Below are positions 9,215 to 17,896 of a DNA stretch of 64,000 nucleotides, in pieces. The notes beneath the pieces were generated by a model. The model was not told the DNA's origin, ran no database searches, and saw only the letters and a list, made by a program, of their open reading frames with translations. The stretch lies in contig NZ_CP107819.1 in assembly GCF_036346295.1 (NCBI RefSeq), forward strand, positions 8,122,001-8,186,000, in the 5' to 3' direction. Source of the stretch: Streptomyces sp. NBC_00536 (lineage in GTDB: Bacteria; Actinomycetota; Actinomycetes; Streptomycetales; Streptomycetaceae). Each line of letters opens with the position of its first letter. Position 1 is the first letter of the stretch. Both the position numbers and the translations under genes were made by a program.

Positions 9215-9625
9215 GTGACAGCAGAAGACTCCGACGTCGTGGTCACCTGGGCCCGAGGTGACACCACCGTCCGATGGAGCGGACCCGCCGGGATCGTCGA
9301 GAAGTCGTACGAGCTTCCCCCCCCCGATTCGGTCATGACGTGGCGGGAGTACGACCAGACGATGGTGCTGGTGGTGGAGAAGCTGGACCTCGCACCTTTC
9401 ACCCCGAACGACAACGCGGTGGTCTACCGGGCCGACGGCTCGGAGCGGTTCCGGGTGTGCCCGCCGAGCGATCTGATGCGGGACCCGAAGGATGTGGACG
9501 GGTTCTACTCCGCCTTCCCGTCACAGGGCCGCCCTCTCGTGATCATGGCCACGAGCGGGGGCGATTTCCACGGCCGCATCGACCTGGAGACCGGGAAGAT
9601 CGTGGACACCAACCACTGGCGCTGA
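9215..9625 (+). CDS. Candidate immunity protein, copy 3
   Basis: 136 residues, third paralogue of the proteins at 5827 and 6255. It shares DTTVRWSGPAG, EKSYE, MTWREYDQTMVLVVEKLD and GRIDLETGKIVDTNHWR. GTG start with an excellent ribosome site AAGGAGA eight bases upstream. It is separated from copies 1 and 2 by the SUKH and unknown pair, so the array was assembled by insertion or by several duplications. The N-terminus (VTAEDSDVVVTWA) differs most. Confidence 0.75.
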   Translation: MTAEDSDVVVTWARGDTTVRWSGPAGIVEKSYELPPPDSVMTWREYDQTMVLVVEKLDLAPFTPNDNAVVYRADGSERFRVCPPSDLMRDPKDVDGFYSAFPSQGRPLVIMATSGGDFHGRIDLETGKIVDTNHWR

Positions 9626-9690
9626 CGCGTCAGCTGCCGACGGAGAACCCCACCATTCTGGGGACGGGACACGCGCCGGACTGGTGTGCC

Positions 9691-10244
9691 TCAGGCGCGA
9701 GCGGGTTCGAAGTCGATCACGACCATCTTCTCCAACTGATATCTGTCGAGGTCCGGGTAGTTCCAGAACTCGCCGGGGCGGATCTGGTGGAACCTGAAGG
9801 TCGCATTGGTCTCGTTCGCGGCGACGATGCAACGGACGGGGCGGGACGGTCCAACCCGTAGACGAGCCGGCCGAACTCCAGGGCGAAGGCGATGCCGTGG
9901 AGCAGGAGGGTCCGCTGGTCGTCCTCCGTGATCTGGGGAGTACCGCCGTCGACGAGAGCGATGCGAACGGGGACGTGGTCCTCCAGGCGGAAGGAGCTGG
10001 CGGAGCATTCCCAGTTGGTGAGGTCGCCGAAGAACGAGGGAGCGCTGTCCGTGTTACTGGCGGAGTCGGCCCAGGTGAGCAGGTCTCCTCGGTGGCCGAT
10101 GCCGCTGGCAAGCTGATCCCGCAGGCCGGGTGCGAGCCCTCCGGGTGGTGTCGCGCCGGTCAGACCGGCGAGGAATCCCAGGGCCTGAATCGCGGCGTCG
10201 TTCATTTTCAGTGACAGCATGCCGTGCATGCTCGCAGCCGCCAC
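9691..10244 (-). pseudogene. Frameshifted gene of unknown function
   Basis: On the minus strand the frame starting near 10244 (or ATG 10205, MNDAAIQALGFLAG) reads sensibly to FGRLVYGLDRP. The sense then continues in another frame as VRCIVAANETNATFRFHQ and LDRYQLEKMVVIDFEPARA to a stop at 9691. The switch falls in the G/C run near 9834-9847, so one base is missing or two are extra. Either a decayed gene or a base-call error; the two halves together would give a protein of about 180 residues. No family recognised. It converges with the immunity array. Confidence 0.55.
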
Positions 10245-10361
10245 TTCAGCTCATCAACGCCCATGAAGTGGACAGTCAGTCGGACCTGCCATCCGGGATC
10301 GGCGGGACGACGGTGATCGCGCGGACGGGGCCTACCAGGCTGCGGCGTACGCGTACCGTGC

Positions 10362-11393
10362 ATGGACGTGACGGATGAGATCCGAGAAGACGGCCTTCAG
10401 GCAGTGCTGCCGACCTTGTCCCGTGTGTTCGGGCTGGGTGAGGTGCACGATCGGCAGTTCCTTGAACACGGCCTGATGAACCGGAACTGGCGGTTGGAGA
10501 CTGACGCCGGAGCCTACGCGGTGAAGGAGATCACCGATGTGCCGCTGCCCCAGCTCCGCAGGAACCTCGCGGTCTTGGTGGACCTGGCCCGCGAGGGGAT
10601 CCCGGTCCCCGCGCCGAGGCCCGCCGTCGGCGGTGACCTGGTGGTGGAGGTCGGTGGTCACGGCTACTGCGTGCTGCCCTGGCTTGAGGGTGAGCACGTC
10701 CAGGGGACCGACCTCACCCTCGGCCAAGCCCGCGACCTCGGTGTTCTGCTGGCACGCCTCCACGTAGGCCTGCGTCGCCACGCGCCCGGACCGGCCCCGG
10801 GGCAGGCACCGCCCGCGAAAGTCCGCGAGGTCGCCGACGCCGACCGGGCGGCCGCTGTCCTTCTCGGGAGGTTCCCGACAGAACCCATGACCGAACTCGT
10901 CAGGGGCGCCGTCGAGGCCCTCCACCACCGGCGCGGCCTCCTCGCGCGCTACGCCGATGCCCGGCCGCCGGTGGACGAGGTGGTGTCCGGCCCGTACGGA
11001 TGGACGCACGGCGACTTCCAGTACCGCAATCTGCTGCGACAGGGCGGCCGCGTGGTGGCGGTCCTGGATTGGGACCGGCTCGGGGTCCGTTCGTATGGGG
11101 AGGAGGTGGCGCGTACGGCGCAGGTGCAGTTCGGGGTTGGTGGCGTCTTCGATCTTGACCGCATCGCCGCCTTCTGCGCTGGCTACCGGTCCGTGATCGA
11201 TCTGTCGGAGGGGGAGCTGGCCGACGCCGTGAAGCGGTTGTGGTGGAAGCGGATGACCGACTTCTGGCAGCTGGAGTTCTACCTCGACCGCCAGGACGCC
11301 ACCTACGGCGAGATGTTCCTGACGGGCGAGGCACTGCTGATCTGGTGGACGGACCGCGCCGATGAGGTCCAGGCCGCCTACGCGGCCCGCTAG
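10362..11393 (+). CDS. Phosphotransferase enzyme family (APH/homoserine-kinase-like) protein
   Basis: 343 residues with the protein-kinase-like fold of the APH family. The catalytic loop HGDFQYRNLL begins at H216 with D218 and N223, and the metal-binding VLDWDRL has D236. The N-lobe contains YAVKEI (ATP-binding lysine) and a hinge CVLPWLEGE. Substrate cannot be read; such proteins phosphorylate small hydroxyl or amino compounds. Transcribed alone, divergent from the frameshifted gene across a 117-base gap. Drug resistance is not implied by the motifs alone. Confidence 0.85.
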   Translation: MDVTDEIREDGLQAVLPTLSRVFGLGEVHDRQFLEHGLMNRNWRLETDAGAYAVKEITDVPLPQLRRNLAVLVDLAREGIPVPAPRPAVGGDLVVEVGGHGYCVLPWLEGEHVQGTDLTLGQARDLGVLLARLHVGLRRHAPGPAPGQAPPAKVREVADADRAAAVLLGRFPTEPMTELVRGAVEALHHRRGLLARYADARPPVDEVVSGPYGWTHGDFQYRNLLRQGGRVVAVLDWDRLGVRSYGEEVARTAQVQFGVGGVFDLDRIAAFCAGYRSVIDLSEGELADAVKRLWWKRMTDFWQLEFYLDRQDATYGEMFLTGEALLIWWTDRADEVQAAYAAR

Positions 11394-11457
11394 CTGTCCG
11401 CTGGCTGTCGGGCCTCCGCGAGGGCTCGGCGCTGGGGCTCGTTGAGGCGAGGTGATG

Positions 11458-11471
11458 GACGTGATCACGTC
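11458..11471. promoter_or_regulatory. 14-bp palindrome before the ABC exporter
   Basis: GACGTGATCACGTC is a perfect 14-bp palindrome 39 bases before the ATPase start. It is of the size and position of a dimeric repressor operator. No regulator gene is adjacent. Confidence 0.45.
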
Positions 11472-11509
11472 AATTCTGAAAAGGATCGGCCACGTGAGAT
11501 AGTCCGCCC

Positions 11510-12244
11510 ATGCATGATCGAATAGTGAGACTGGACGGGGTCCGGCGGACCTACGGAGCAGGTCAGAGCCTTGTCACCGCCCTGGACGGAGTGACGGTCT
11601 CCTTCGACCGCGGCACCTTCACCGCGGTGATGGGACCGTCCGGTTCGGGCAAGAGCACCCTGCTCCAGTGCGCGGCCGGTCTCGACCGGCCCGACTCCGG
11701 CACGGTGACGCTGGGCGGGACCGATCTGGGAACGCTGTCCGAGACGGAGCTCACCAAGCTGCGCCGCGAGCGGATCGGGTTCGTCTTCCAGGCGTTCAAC
11801 CTGCTGGGCACGCTCACCGCCGAGCAGAACGTCGGGCTCCCGATCCGGCTGGCCGGCCGGCGCCCCGACGCCGCCCTCGTACGCGAGACGCTCGCCCGGG
11901 TCGGGCTCGGCGAGCGGACCGGGCACCTGCCGGCGCAGATGTCGGGCGGCCAGCAGCAACGGGTCGCGATCGCCAGGGCCCTGATCACCCGCCCCGAGAT
12001 GCTGTTCGCCGACGAGCCGACGGGCGCCCTGGACAGTACGACCGGACGCGAAGTCCTCGGCCTGCTGCGGAACCTGGTCGACGAGGAGGGGCAGAGCACC
12101 ATCATGGTCACCCACGACCCGGTCGCCGCTTCCTACGCGGACCGCGTCCTCTTCCTCGCCGACGGACAACTGGCCGACGAACTGACCTCGCCGACGCCGC
12201 AGTCGGTCGCCGAGCGGATGACCCGGCTGGAGCCCGTCCGATGA
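11510..12244 (+). CDS. ABC transporter ATP-binding protein, MacB/LolD type
   Basis: 244 residues. Walker A GPSGSGKST at 42-50, Q-loop near FVFQAFNLLG, signature MSGGQQQR at 144-151, Walker B MLFADEP at 164-170 and a switch histidine in MVTHD. The FNLLGTLTAEQNV segment after the Q-loop is typical of the MacB/LolD/FtsE branch that works with FtsX-fold permeases. The stop overlaps the permease start (ATGA), so both are made together. It would energise export or membrane extraction of a lipid, peptide or drug at the cytoplasmic membrane. Confidence 0.93.
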   Translation: MHDRIVRLDGVRRTYGAGQSLVTALDGVTVSFDRGTFTAVMGPSGSGKSTLLQCAAGLDRPDSGTVTLGGTDLGTLSETELTKLRRERIGFVFQAFNLLGTLTAEQNVGLPIRLAGRRPDAALVRETLARVGLGERTGHLPAQMSGGQQQRVAIARALITRPEMLFADEPTGALDSTTGREVLGLLRNLVDEEGQSTIMVTHDPVAASYADRVLFLADGQLADELTSPTPQSVAERMTRLEPVR

Positions 12245-14235
12245 CGCTGCTCCCGATGACGCTGCTCCCGATCGCCCTCGCGACGCTGCGAAGGCGCTGG
12301 ACCGGCCTCCTCGGCTCGTTCGTCGCGCTGGCCCTCGGCGTGGGCCTGATCTCCGCCACCGGAATCCTGCTGGGCGGCGATCTCGCGGCCAACGCGGACC
12401 CGGCGGGGCCGTCGCTGAACAAGCTGCTCCAGTTCATGGCGGGCATGGCGGGTTTCGTCTCGGTCTTCGTCGTGGCCGGCACCTTCGCGTTCGCTGTGGC
12501 GCAACGCCGCCGGGAGACCGCGCTGCTGCGTGCGATCGGCGCGACACCGCGTCAGGTACGGGCGCTGGTCCTCGGCGAGGCGGTGCTCGTCGCGCTCGTG
12601 GCCGCCGCGGCCGGCTGCCTGCTCGGCCTGGCGATGGCACCGGGCATCGCCGCCTGGCTGGTGCGCCAGGGCGCGGCCCCGGCCGGATTCACCGGGCGGG
12701 TGTCGGCGACCTCGCTGGTCGTCGCGGTGCTCATCGGCCTGGTGGTGGCGCTGATCGGCGCGTTCACCGCCTCGCGCCGGGCGGGCCGGGTCCGCCCGGT
12801 CGAAGCCCTCGGCGAGGCCGCCGCCGACCGGCGCGGGATGACGTGGGGCCGCTGGCTGTGCGTTCCGCTGCTGCTCGTGGTGGCCGGGAGCTCGCTGACC
12901 GTCTTCCTGACCCCGCAGGCCGCCACGCTGCGCGACCCCGGCATGCGCGGCTCCAACGCGCTGGCCACCGGCACCCTGCTGCTGGACGTCCTCGCCGTCG
13001 TCACCGTGGTGCTGTTCGCGCCGCTGCTGATCCCGCTGCTGGTCCGGCTGTTCACCCTGCCCGCCGCGCTCGCGCCCGGCGCCACGGGCCTGCTCGCCCG
13101 GCAGAACGCCCTGGGCGCGGTCCGCCGTACGGTCTCCACGGCGACGCCGGTACTGCTGGTCATCGGCCTGGCCGGATCCGTGGCCGGCGGGGCCGCCGCC
13201 TTCAGCCAGGCTCGTACCGCGCAGGTCCGTACCGCACTGGCCGCCCACTACGTCGTACAGCTCAGCGCCAAACCCGAACAGGCCGTACGGACTGAGCGGG
13301 CCGAACAGGCGGTACTGGCGCTGCGCGCGCTGGGCGTCGTCACCACCACGACCACGCTGGTCGAGGACCTGGACACCGACACGGCCAAGGCGGCCCAGGG
13401 CCAGGCCCAGGGGGAGGGGGAGGCCCAGGACAATCCGCCCCTGCCCACCGTCGCGATGGCCGTCGACGGCGATCTGGCCACGGCCTGGCGGCTGCCCGCC
13501 GACGCCGGATCGCTGGCCGATCTGACCGGAGCGACGGTCGCCGTTTCCACCGACATGGCCCGCGGCTACGGCTGGCACGTCGGCGACCGGCTCACCACCC
13601 GGCTCGCGGACGGCTCCACCACCGGATTCCGCCTCGTGGCGATCGTACGCACCCCGCCCAACCTGGCCGAAGTCCTGCTGCCCTACGCCGCCGTGGCCGG
13701 GCACCTCGGCGACGCGAAGCCGCCCACCGGGTACGCCGCCACCCGTCCGGCCGCCGTGCCCGGCGCGACGGTGGCGAGCGCGGACGCCTGGCTGGACGCG
13801 TGGAACGCCGACCACTCCCACTTCGACTGGATCACCATCCTGGCCATCATGGGCCCGGCCCTGCTGTACGCCCTGATCGCGCTGGTGAACACCATGCTGA
13901 TGTCCACCTCCGAACGGCTCCGCGACTTCGGCGCCCTCCGCCTCACCGGCGGGACCCGCCCCCAGGTCCTGATCATGGTCGCCCTCGAAGCGGTCCTGGT
14001 CGTGGCCACGGCCGCGACGCTGGGCCTGCTGCTCACCGTCGCCACCCAGTGGGGCACGGTGACCCTCATCCACGACCGCCTGCCCACCGCCGGCCCCACC
14101 CCGCTGGCCCTCCCCTGGACGGTCCTCGCGACGAGCGCCGCCATCTGCCTCGTCCTCGCCGTGCTCGCGGCGGCCATCCCTGCCCGACTGGCCTTGCGCA
14201 CCCGCGCGCTCGACATGGCGGGGATCCGCGAATAG
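12241..14235 (+). CDS. FtsX-like ABC transporter permease
   Basis: 664 residues with two FtsX-type membrane units. After an N-terminal anchor (about 20-45) come helices near residues 60-85, 105-130 and 155-180, then a second set starting near 200. A large extracytoplasmic domain spans roughly 315-530, and three C-terminal helices follow. ERLRDFGALRLTGGTRPQ and its first-half counterpart RRRETALLRAIGATPRQ are the conserved cytoplasmic coupling loops. ATG at 12241, translationally coupled to the ATPase. The repeated start MTLLPMTLLPIAL suggests a tiny 15-base duplication. Substrate unknown. Confidence 0.9.
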   Translation: MTLLPMTLLPIALATLRRRWTGLLGSFVALALGVGLISATGILLGGDLAANADPAGPSLNKLLQFMAGMAGFVSVFVVAGTFAFAVAQRRRETALLRAIGATPRQVRALVLGEAVLVALVAAAAGCLLGLAMAPGIAAWLVRQGAAPAGFTGRVSATSLVVAVLIGLVVALIGAFTASRRAGRVRPVEALGEAAADRRGMTWGRWLCVPLLLVVAGSSLTVFLTPQAATLRDPGMRGSNALATGTLLLDVLAVVTVVLFAPLLIPLLVRLFTLPAALAPGATGLLARQNALGAVRRTVSTATPVLLVIGLAGSVAGGAAAFSQARTAQVRTALAAHYVVQLSAKPEQAVRTERAEQAVLALRALGVVTTTTTLVEDLDTDTAKAAQGQAQGEGEAQDNPPLPTVAMAVDGDLATAWRLPADAGSLADLTGATVAVSTDMARGYGWHVGDRLTTRLADGSTTGFRLVAIVRTPPNLAEVLLPYAAVAGHLGDAKPPTGYAATRPAAVPGATVASADAWLDAWNADHSHFDWITILAIMGPALLYALIALVNTMLMSTSERLRDFGALRLTGGTRPQVLIMVALEAVLVVATAATLGLLLTVATQWGTVTLIHDRLPTAGPTPLALPWTVLATSAAICLVLAVLAAAIPARLALRTRALDMAGIRE

Positions 14236-14549
14236 GCCGGCCATGGTCCGGGGGCATCCCCGCGGGTGCAGGGAGCAGGCTTGCTGAACAGACACTTTAG
14301 GTCGGGAGGAGCTTGTTTTGAACCACTTTCATCGAAACCGGCATATGGGGCAACTCTCGCAGCAGTGCAAAGTCAGATGAACTCCAGCCCCACCGTTGCC
14401 GATACCCAGAGCTGTTCATCTAGTTGGTGAAGCGCCCACCGTGGCGGGACGAGAGCATGGCGCCGCTCCTCGTCGCCGACAAGCTGCGCGCCTGCGTCCC
14501 GCGATCGCTGCGGTAGGACATCGGCAAGGCCCGACGTCTGCGAGGGGGT
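14236..14549. other. Intergenic stretch, no gene seen
   Basis: About 310 bases between the permease and a decayed gene. Bases 14281-14380 are noticeably less GC-rich than the surroundings. No convincing reading frame, RNA or strong hairpin was found. Confidence 0.5.
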
Positions 14550-15815
14550 ATCAGCGGGCCAGCGGGCGCGGCCCCCGGTCGTGGTGGCCGGGAATCGGGG
14601 TGGGTGGGAGGCGGGGCGATGTGCCCGGGGGAGGGGCAGGCACCCGCGCGGCTGGTTGGGGGCGGGCCGCCTCGCTGGGGTGTGACGGTGGCGGGGCGTT
14701 CGGCGGTCTCGCGGGCGTGGTGGGCGGGGGCTGCGGTACGCATTTCCTCGCCCAGGGTGGCCTCCTGGTGCAGGGCGGCTACGGCCTCGTGGTGTCGTAC
14801 GGCCTTCGTGCGCTGCGTCGCCGCGGCGGAGCGCAGATGCTGGGCGTCTTCGGCGACGCGGGCGTCGAGGCGGGCGGCCAGGACCGGGACGCGCTGGCGC
14901 ATCGCTTCCAGGAGGGTGGTCAAGGGCCCCCGCGTCCTTCGGCGGGGCCCAGTTGACGCCTGGTGCGAGGAGCGAGGCGTGCGGGTGGGCTTCGAGGAGC
15001 CGGGCTGCCTCGCGCACGGCTTCGGCCGCGGCGCGCGATGCCCGGGCCGCTTCGGTGAGTGTGGCCTCGTACTGCTGTTGGTAGTGGGTGGTGCGGGCGA
15101 GGGCTTCGCGCCGCCTGCGGGTCCCGGCAAGTCGGAGGGCAAGGCGGTCCTTTGGGTCGGACGGCACGTTGGTCCGTTCGAGGATCCGGCGTGCCGAATC
15201 AGCGGCCCGGTCCGCCGCCGCGCCGTGCCCGGTTTCCTCACGCGCCCGGTCGGCGTGGGCTCCGGCGCGGGCGAGGACCTCGTACGCGGCCGAGGCGAGG
15301 GCGGCGCCGGGGGTGAGCGTGGTGTCCAGCCTCGACTGCTGTTCGGCGGCCTGGCGCTCGTACGCGTCGGCCAGTTCCTCGGCGCGCTGGGCGGCCGACT
15401 GCTCCTAGGCCTGGCGGGCCGTCAGCTGGTGGGTGGGCAGGTTGCCGTACGGGCGTTGGCGCCAGGAGGTGTGCGGCCCTGCTGCCTCCTCAGCCGTCAG
15501 GGCGAGTTCGTCGATCACCATCCTGTCCTCGGGGTCCGCATCGAGCTGGCGCCCGTACGCGGCGACCGCTCGGGCCAGGCGTTCGGCGTCGGAGCGGACC
15601 GGGCCGAGGGCGGTGCGGGTGGGGTGGTCCTCCAGTTCGTCCAGGGACAGGTGGAGGTGGCTCTCCCCGCGGGCGCGGGACAGGGCCGGGTAGAGGGTGC
15701 GGGAGTCTGCGTGCAGGCCGTAGGCGATGGTCACTTCAGCAGTCAGGCCTGGACGGTGGTGGTGCCCGGTGATCCCCGCTGGGCCGGCGATGAGAGGCTG
15801 TGGACGGCTCTGCAC
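14550..15815 (-). pseudogene. Decayed C-terminal part of a conjugative relaxase/helicase-like protein
   Basis: Minus-strand coding sense begins with VTIAYGLHADSRTLYPALSR followed by ARGESHLHLSLDELEDHP. That resembles the last helicase motif (LY-ALSR-R) of actinobacterial MobF/TraA-type proteins. The frame is broken by an in-frame TAG at 15405-15407, continues (AAQRAEELADAYERQAAEQQ, LARTTHYQQQYEATL), then shifts frame near 14927-14934 (LTTLLEAMRQRVPVLAARLD) and fades by about 14550. With two lesions and no N-terminus, this is a relic of an integrated conjugative element or plasmid. The family assignment rests on one motif. Confidence 0.5.
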
Positions 15816-15824
15816 GGTTCCGCT

Positions 15825-16340
15825 TCAGCAGTCGAACACCGACCAGCAGATGTCGTTGCGCAGCCGCTGGTCATCAAGGACGAGCGCGCGGATCGCCTCC
15901 GGAAGCTGATCACGCTGCCACTGGCACTCGAGTCGTCCCGCGGTCTCGCTCTCGCCTTCCGGTGCCGCTGCACGTGCGGCCTTGATCGCGTAGGCGGCCG
16001 CGCCGAGCTCGTGCGCGGCGACGTGGGCGACGGCCCCGGCCTGGCCGGCGGCGTACGCGGCATGCCGTGCCGCCCCACGCAGGTCTCTGGCCGCCCCCAT
16101 CGCATGGCCGCCCGCTGCGCGGGCCTGCATCATCTTGACCTCGCCACGTACCCAGGCCCGGGCATGCTCGATCGCCTGACGCGGTCGCGGGTCCCCGGGC
16201 CGGGCCGACTCGAAGAGGCCGAGGACGTGCTCCGCACAGGCGGCAGCCCAGAGAGCGAGGAGACGGTGATCCGCATCAGTGAGAGTCCCACCACGGCGGA
16301 TCGTCACGAAGCGAGGGTCGCGGACCTTCGGGAGGATCAT
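15825..16340 (-). CDS. Imm5-like putative immunity protein A
   Basis: 171 residues, alanine-rich and all-helical. Blocks are RDPRFVTIRRGGTLTDADHR, CAEHVLGLFESARPGDPRPR, AIEHARAWVRGE, GHAMGAARDLRGAARHAAY and a C-terminal LRNDICWSVFDC. This is a protein type common in Streptomyces and labelled putative immunity protein (Imm-5 class). It follows its paralogue with a four-base ATGA overlap at 16337-16340, so the two form an operon. Cytoplasmic; the guarded toxin is unknown. Confidence 0.75.
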   Translation of the reverse strand: MILPKVRDPRFVTIRRGGTLTDADHRLLALWAAACAEHVLGLFESARPGDPRPRQAIEHARAWVRGEVKMMQARAAGGHAMGAARDLRGAARHAAYAAGQAGAVAHVAAHELGAAAYAIKAARAAAPEGESETAGRLECQWQRDQLPEAIRALVLDDQRLRNDICWSVFDC

Positions 16341-16978
16341 GACGTGGGTTCCTTCCTGAGCGCGTCGAGCGCACTGAGCGCATTGGTGCGGCTCGCCGCG
16401 GTGTGCCCCGGCGGCCGGTCCGCCGTGTCCGCCGCCCGGCGCAGGGAATGATCCAGAGTGCTCATCAGCCGTGCGACACGACTGCTGCCGCCTGTCGCGG
16501 GCGGGTAGCGGCAGAGCACATCGATGAGCACGGGTGTCGCACGCTGCCGCGACCGTTCGAGCAGGGCATCTCCGATCGCGGGATCACCGCCCGCCTCCAG
16601 CTCCCCGATGCGCGCCGCGCTCGCGCAGGCCCGCAGGATGTGGCCGACCTGGGTGACTTGGGCGATGGGGTGCAAGTACGCGGCCGAGGCGGCGTCCCCG
16701 GCGGACCGCGCGGCCAGACGCGCGGCTTCGGAGGGTGCGGACCGGGCGGCTCGATGAGCTTCCAGGGAAGTGACGCGCTGCAGTTTCGTCCTGTTGGCAC
16801 CGTTGATGAACATCCAGGCCGCGTCGATCGCCGCACGGGGGCGCGGATCGCCGGGAACAGCCTGCTCAAAGACCGGCAGGACGTCCTCCGCGTGCCGGAC
16901 CACGTAACGCGCCACGACACGCAGTTCGTCCATCGTCAGGTCGAAGTCTCCGGAAACGGTGTGCGTGCTCTGCGCCAT
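16337..16978 (-). CDS. Imm5-like putative immunity protein B
   Basis: 213 residues from ATG 16978, chosen because the family core begins shortly after MAQSTHTVSGDFDLT; a longer frame to 17065 exists. It shares the pattern VVRHAEDVLPVFEQAVPGDP with RPRAAIDAAWMFINGANRTK, then an A/R-rich helical middle, with its downstream partner. Its C-terminus differs. The 98-base gap to the divergent double-MerR gene should hold both promoters. Confidence 0.7.
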   Translation of the reverse strand: MAQSTHTVSGDFDLTMDELRVVARYVVRHAEDVLPVFEQAVPGDPRPRAAIDAAWMFINGANRTKLQRVTSLEAHRAARSAPSEAARLAARSAGDAASAAYLHPIAQVTQVGHILRACASAARIGELEAGGDPAIGDALLERSRQRATPVLIDVLCRYPPATGGSSRVARLMSTLDHSLRRAADTADRPPGHTAASRTNALSALDALRKEPTS

Positions 16979-17076
16979 GGACCTGAATCGTATCCTTGAA
17001 CGCTCGGTGGAGACTTCGCGACGAATACTCCGCTCATCTGCGCCAGAACCCGTCAGAACCCTCAATCGGAGGTCAT

Positions 17077-17856
17077 ATGCGGCCCGTGGACCTGGCCCGT
17101 CGCCATGGCCTCTCCACGCAGGCGGTCCGCAACTACGAGGACGCCGGCATCATCCCGCCGGCCCACCGGAGCCGGACGGGGTACCGGGACTACACCGCCG
17201 CTCATGCCGCCGGCCTCTCGGCCTACCTGCTGCTCATCCCTGCCTTCGGCTACGCGACGAGCCGACGCATCATGCAAGCTGTCACCAGCGGCCGGCTCGA
17301 CGAAGCACTGGAGTACGTCGACGACGGGCACGCACTCCTGGCTCGCGACCGCAACACGCTACGAACCGTCGAAGCGGCGCTCTCACACCTCGGAGCCTCC
17401 ACCCCGGACACCCCGGACACCCCGGACACCCCGGGCACCCCGGACACCCCGGATACGACGGCCGGCATCCGGGCGCCGTACAGCATCGGTGAACTCGCCC
17501 GCCACCTCGCGCTCAACCCGGCCACCCTGCGCGCCTGGGAACGAGCTGGAGTCCTCACCCCACACCGTGATCCGCGCGGGTACCGCCAGTACCTCGCGCA
17601 GGACGTGCGCGACGCCGAACTGGCACACCTGCTGCGCCGGGGAGGCCAGCCCCTGCGCACCGTCGCCACCGTCCTCGGAGAACTCCGCGACGCCGGCAGC
17701 CTCGATGCGCTGACCAGGACCCTGGAAGGGTGGCGGCGCGACCTCACGTCCCGCGGAACGGCCCAGCTGTACGCCGCCGGTCAACTCTCCGCCTACCTGG
17801 ACTCCTTGGACGGATCGGCGAGAACCGGCTCAGCCCCGGAGCACGTACCCCACTGA
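17077..17856 (+). CDS. Double MerR-domain transcriptional regulator (TioE-like)
   Basis: 259 residues with two MerR-type helix-turn-helix units in one chain. The first, residues 2-75 (DLARRHGLSTQAVRNYEDAG, GYRDYT), opens the protein. The second, 134-205 (YSIGELARHLALNPATLRAW, GYRQYL), follows a linker of TPD repeats at 109-128. The DNA encoding the linker is a tandem 9-bp repeat. CGGAGGT precedes ATG 17077. Such double-MerR proteins (TioE type) are known from actinomycetes. It is divergent from the Imm5-like operon and may control it, but no operator is obvious. Confidence 0.85.
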   Translation: MRPVDLARRHGLSTQAVRNYEDAGIIPPAHRSRTGYRDYTAAHAAGLSAYLLLIPAFGYATSRRIMQAVTSGRLDEALEYVDDGHALLARDRNTLRTVEAALSHLGASTPDTPDTPDTPGTPDTPDTTAGIRAPYSIGELARHLALNPATLRAWERAGVLTPHRDPRGYRQYLAQDVRDAELAHLLRRGGQPLRTVATVLGELRDAGSLDALTRTLEGWRRDLTSRGTAQLYAAGQLSAYLDSLDGSARTGSAPEHVPH

Positions 17857-17896
17857 CTGAAGCCGAACGACGCGGCTCACGGGGAAGCCCTACCGG

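Noticed and set aside
10362..11393. Naming the APH-fold protein as an antibiotic-resistance enzyme
   Set aside because: Catalytic motifs define the fold but not the substrate, and many housekeeping kinases share them.
12133..14295. Minus-strand frame of about 720 codons opposite the permease
   Set aside because: Gly/Gln/Arg/Asp-rich shadow of the FtsX permease gene; no motif and no ribosome site.
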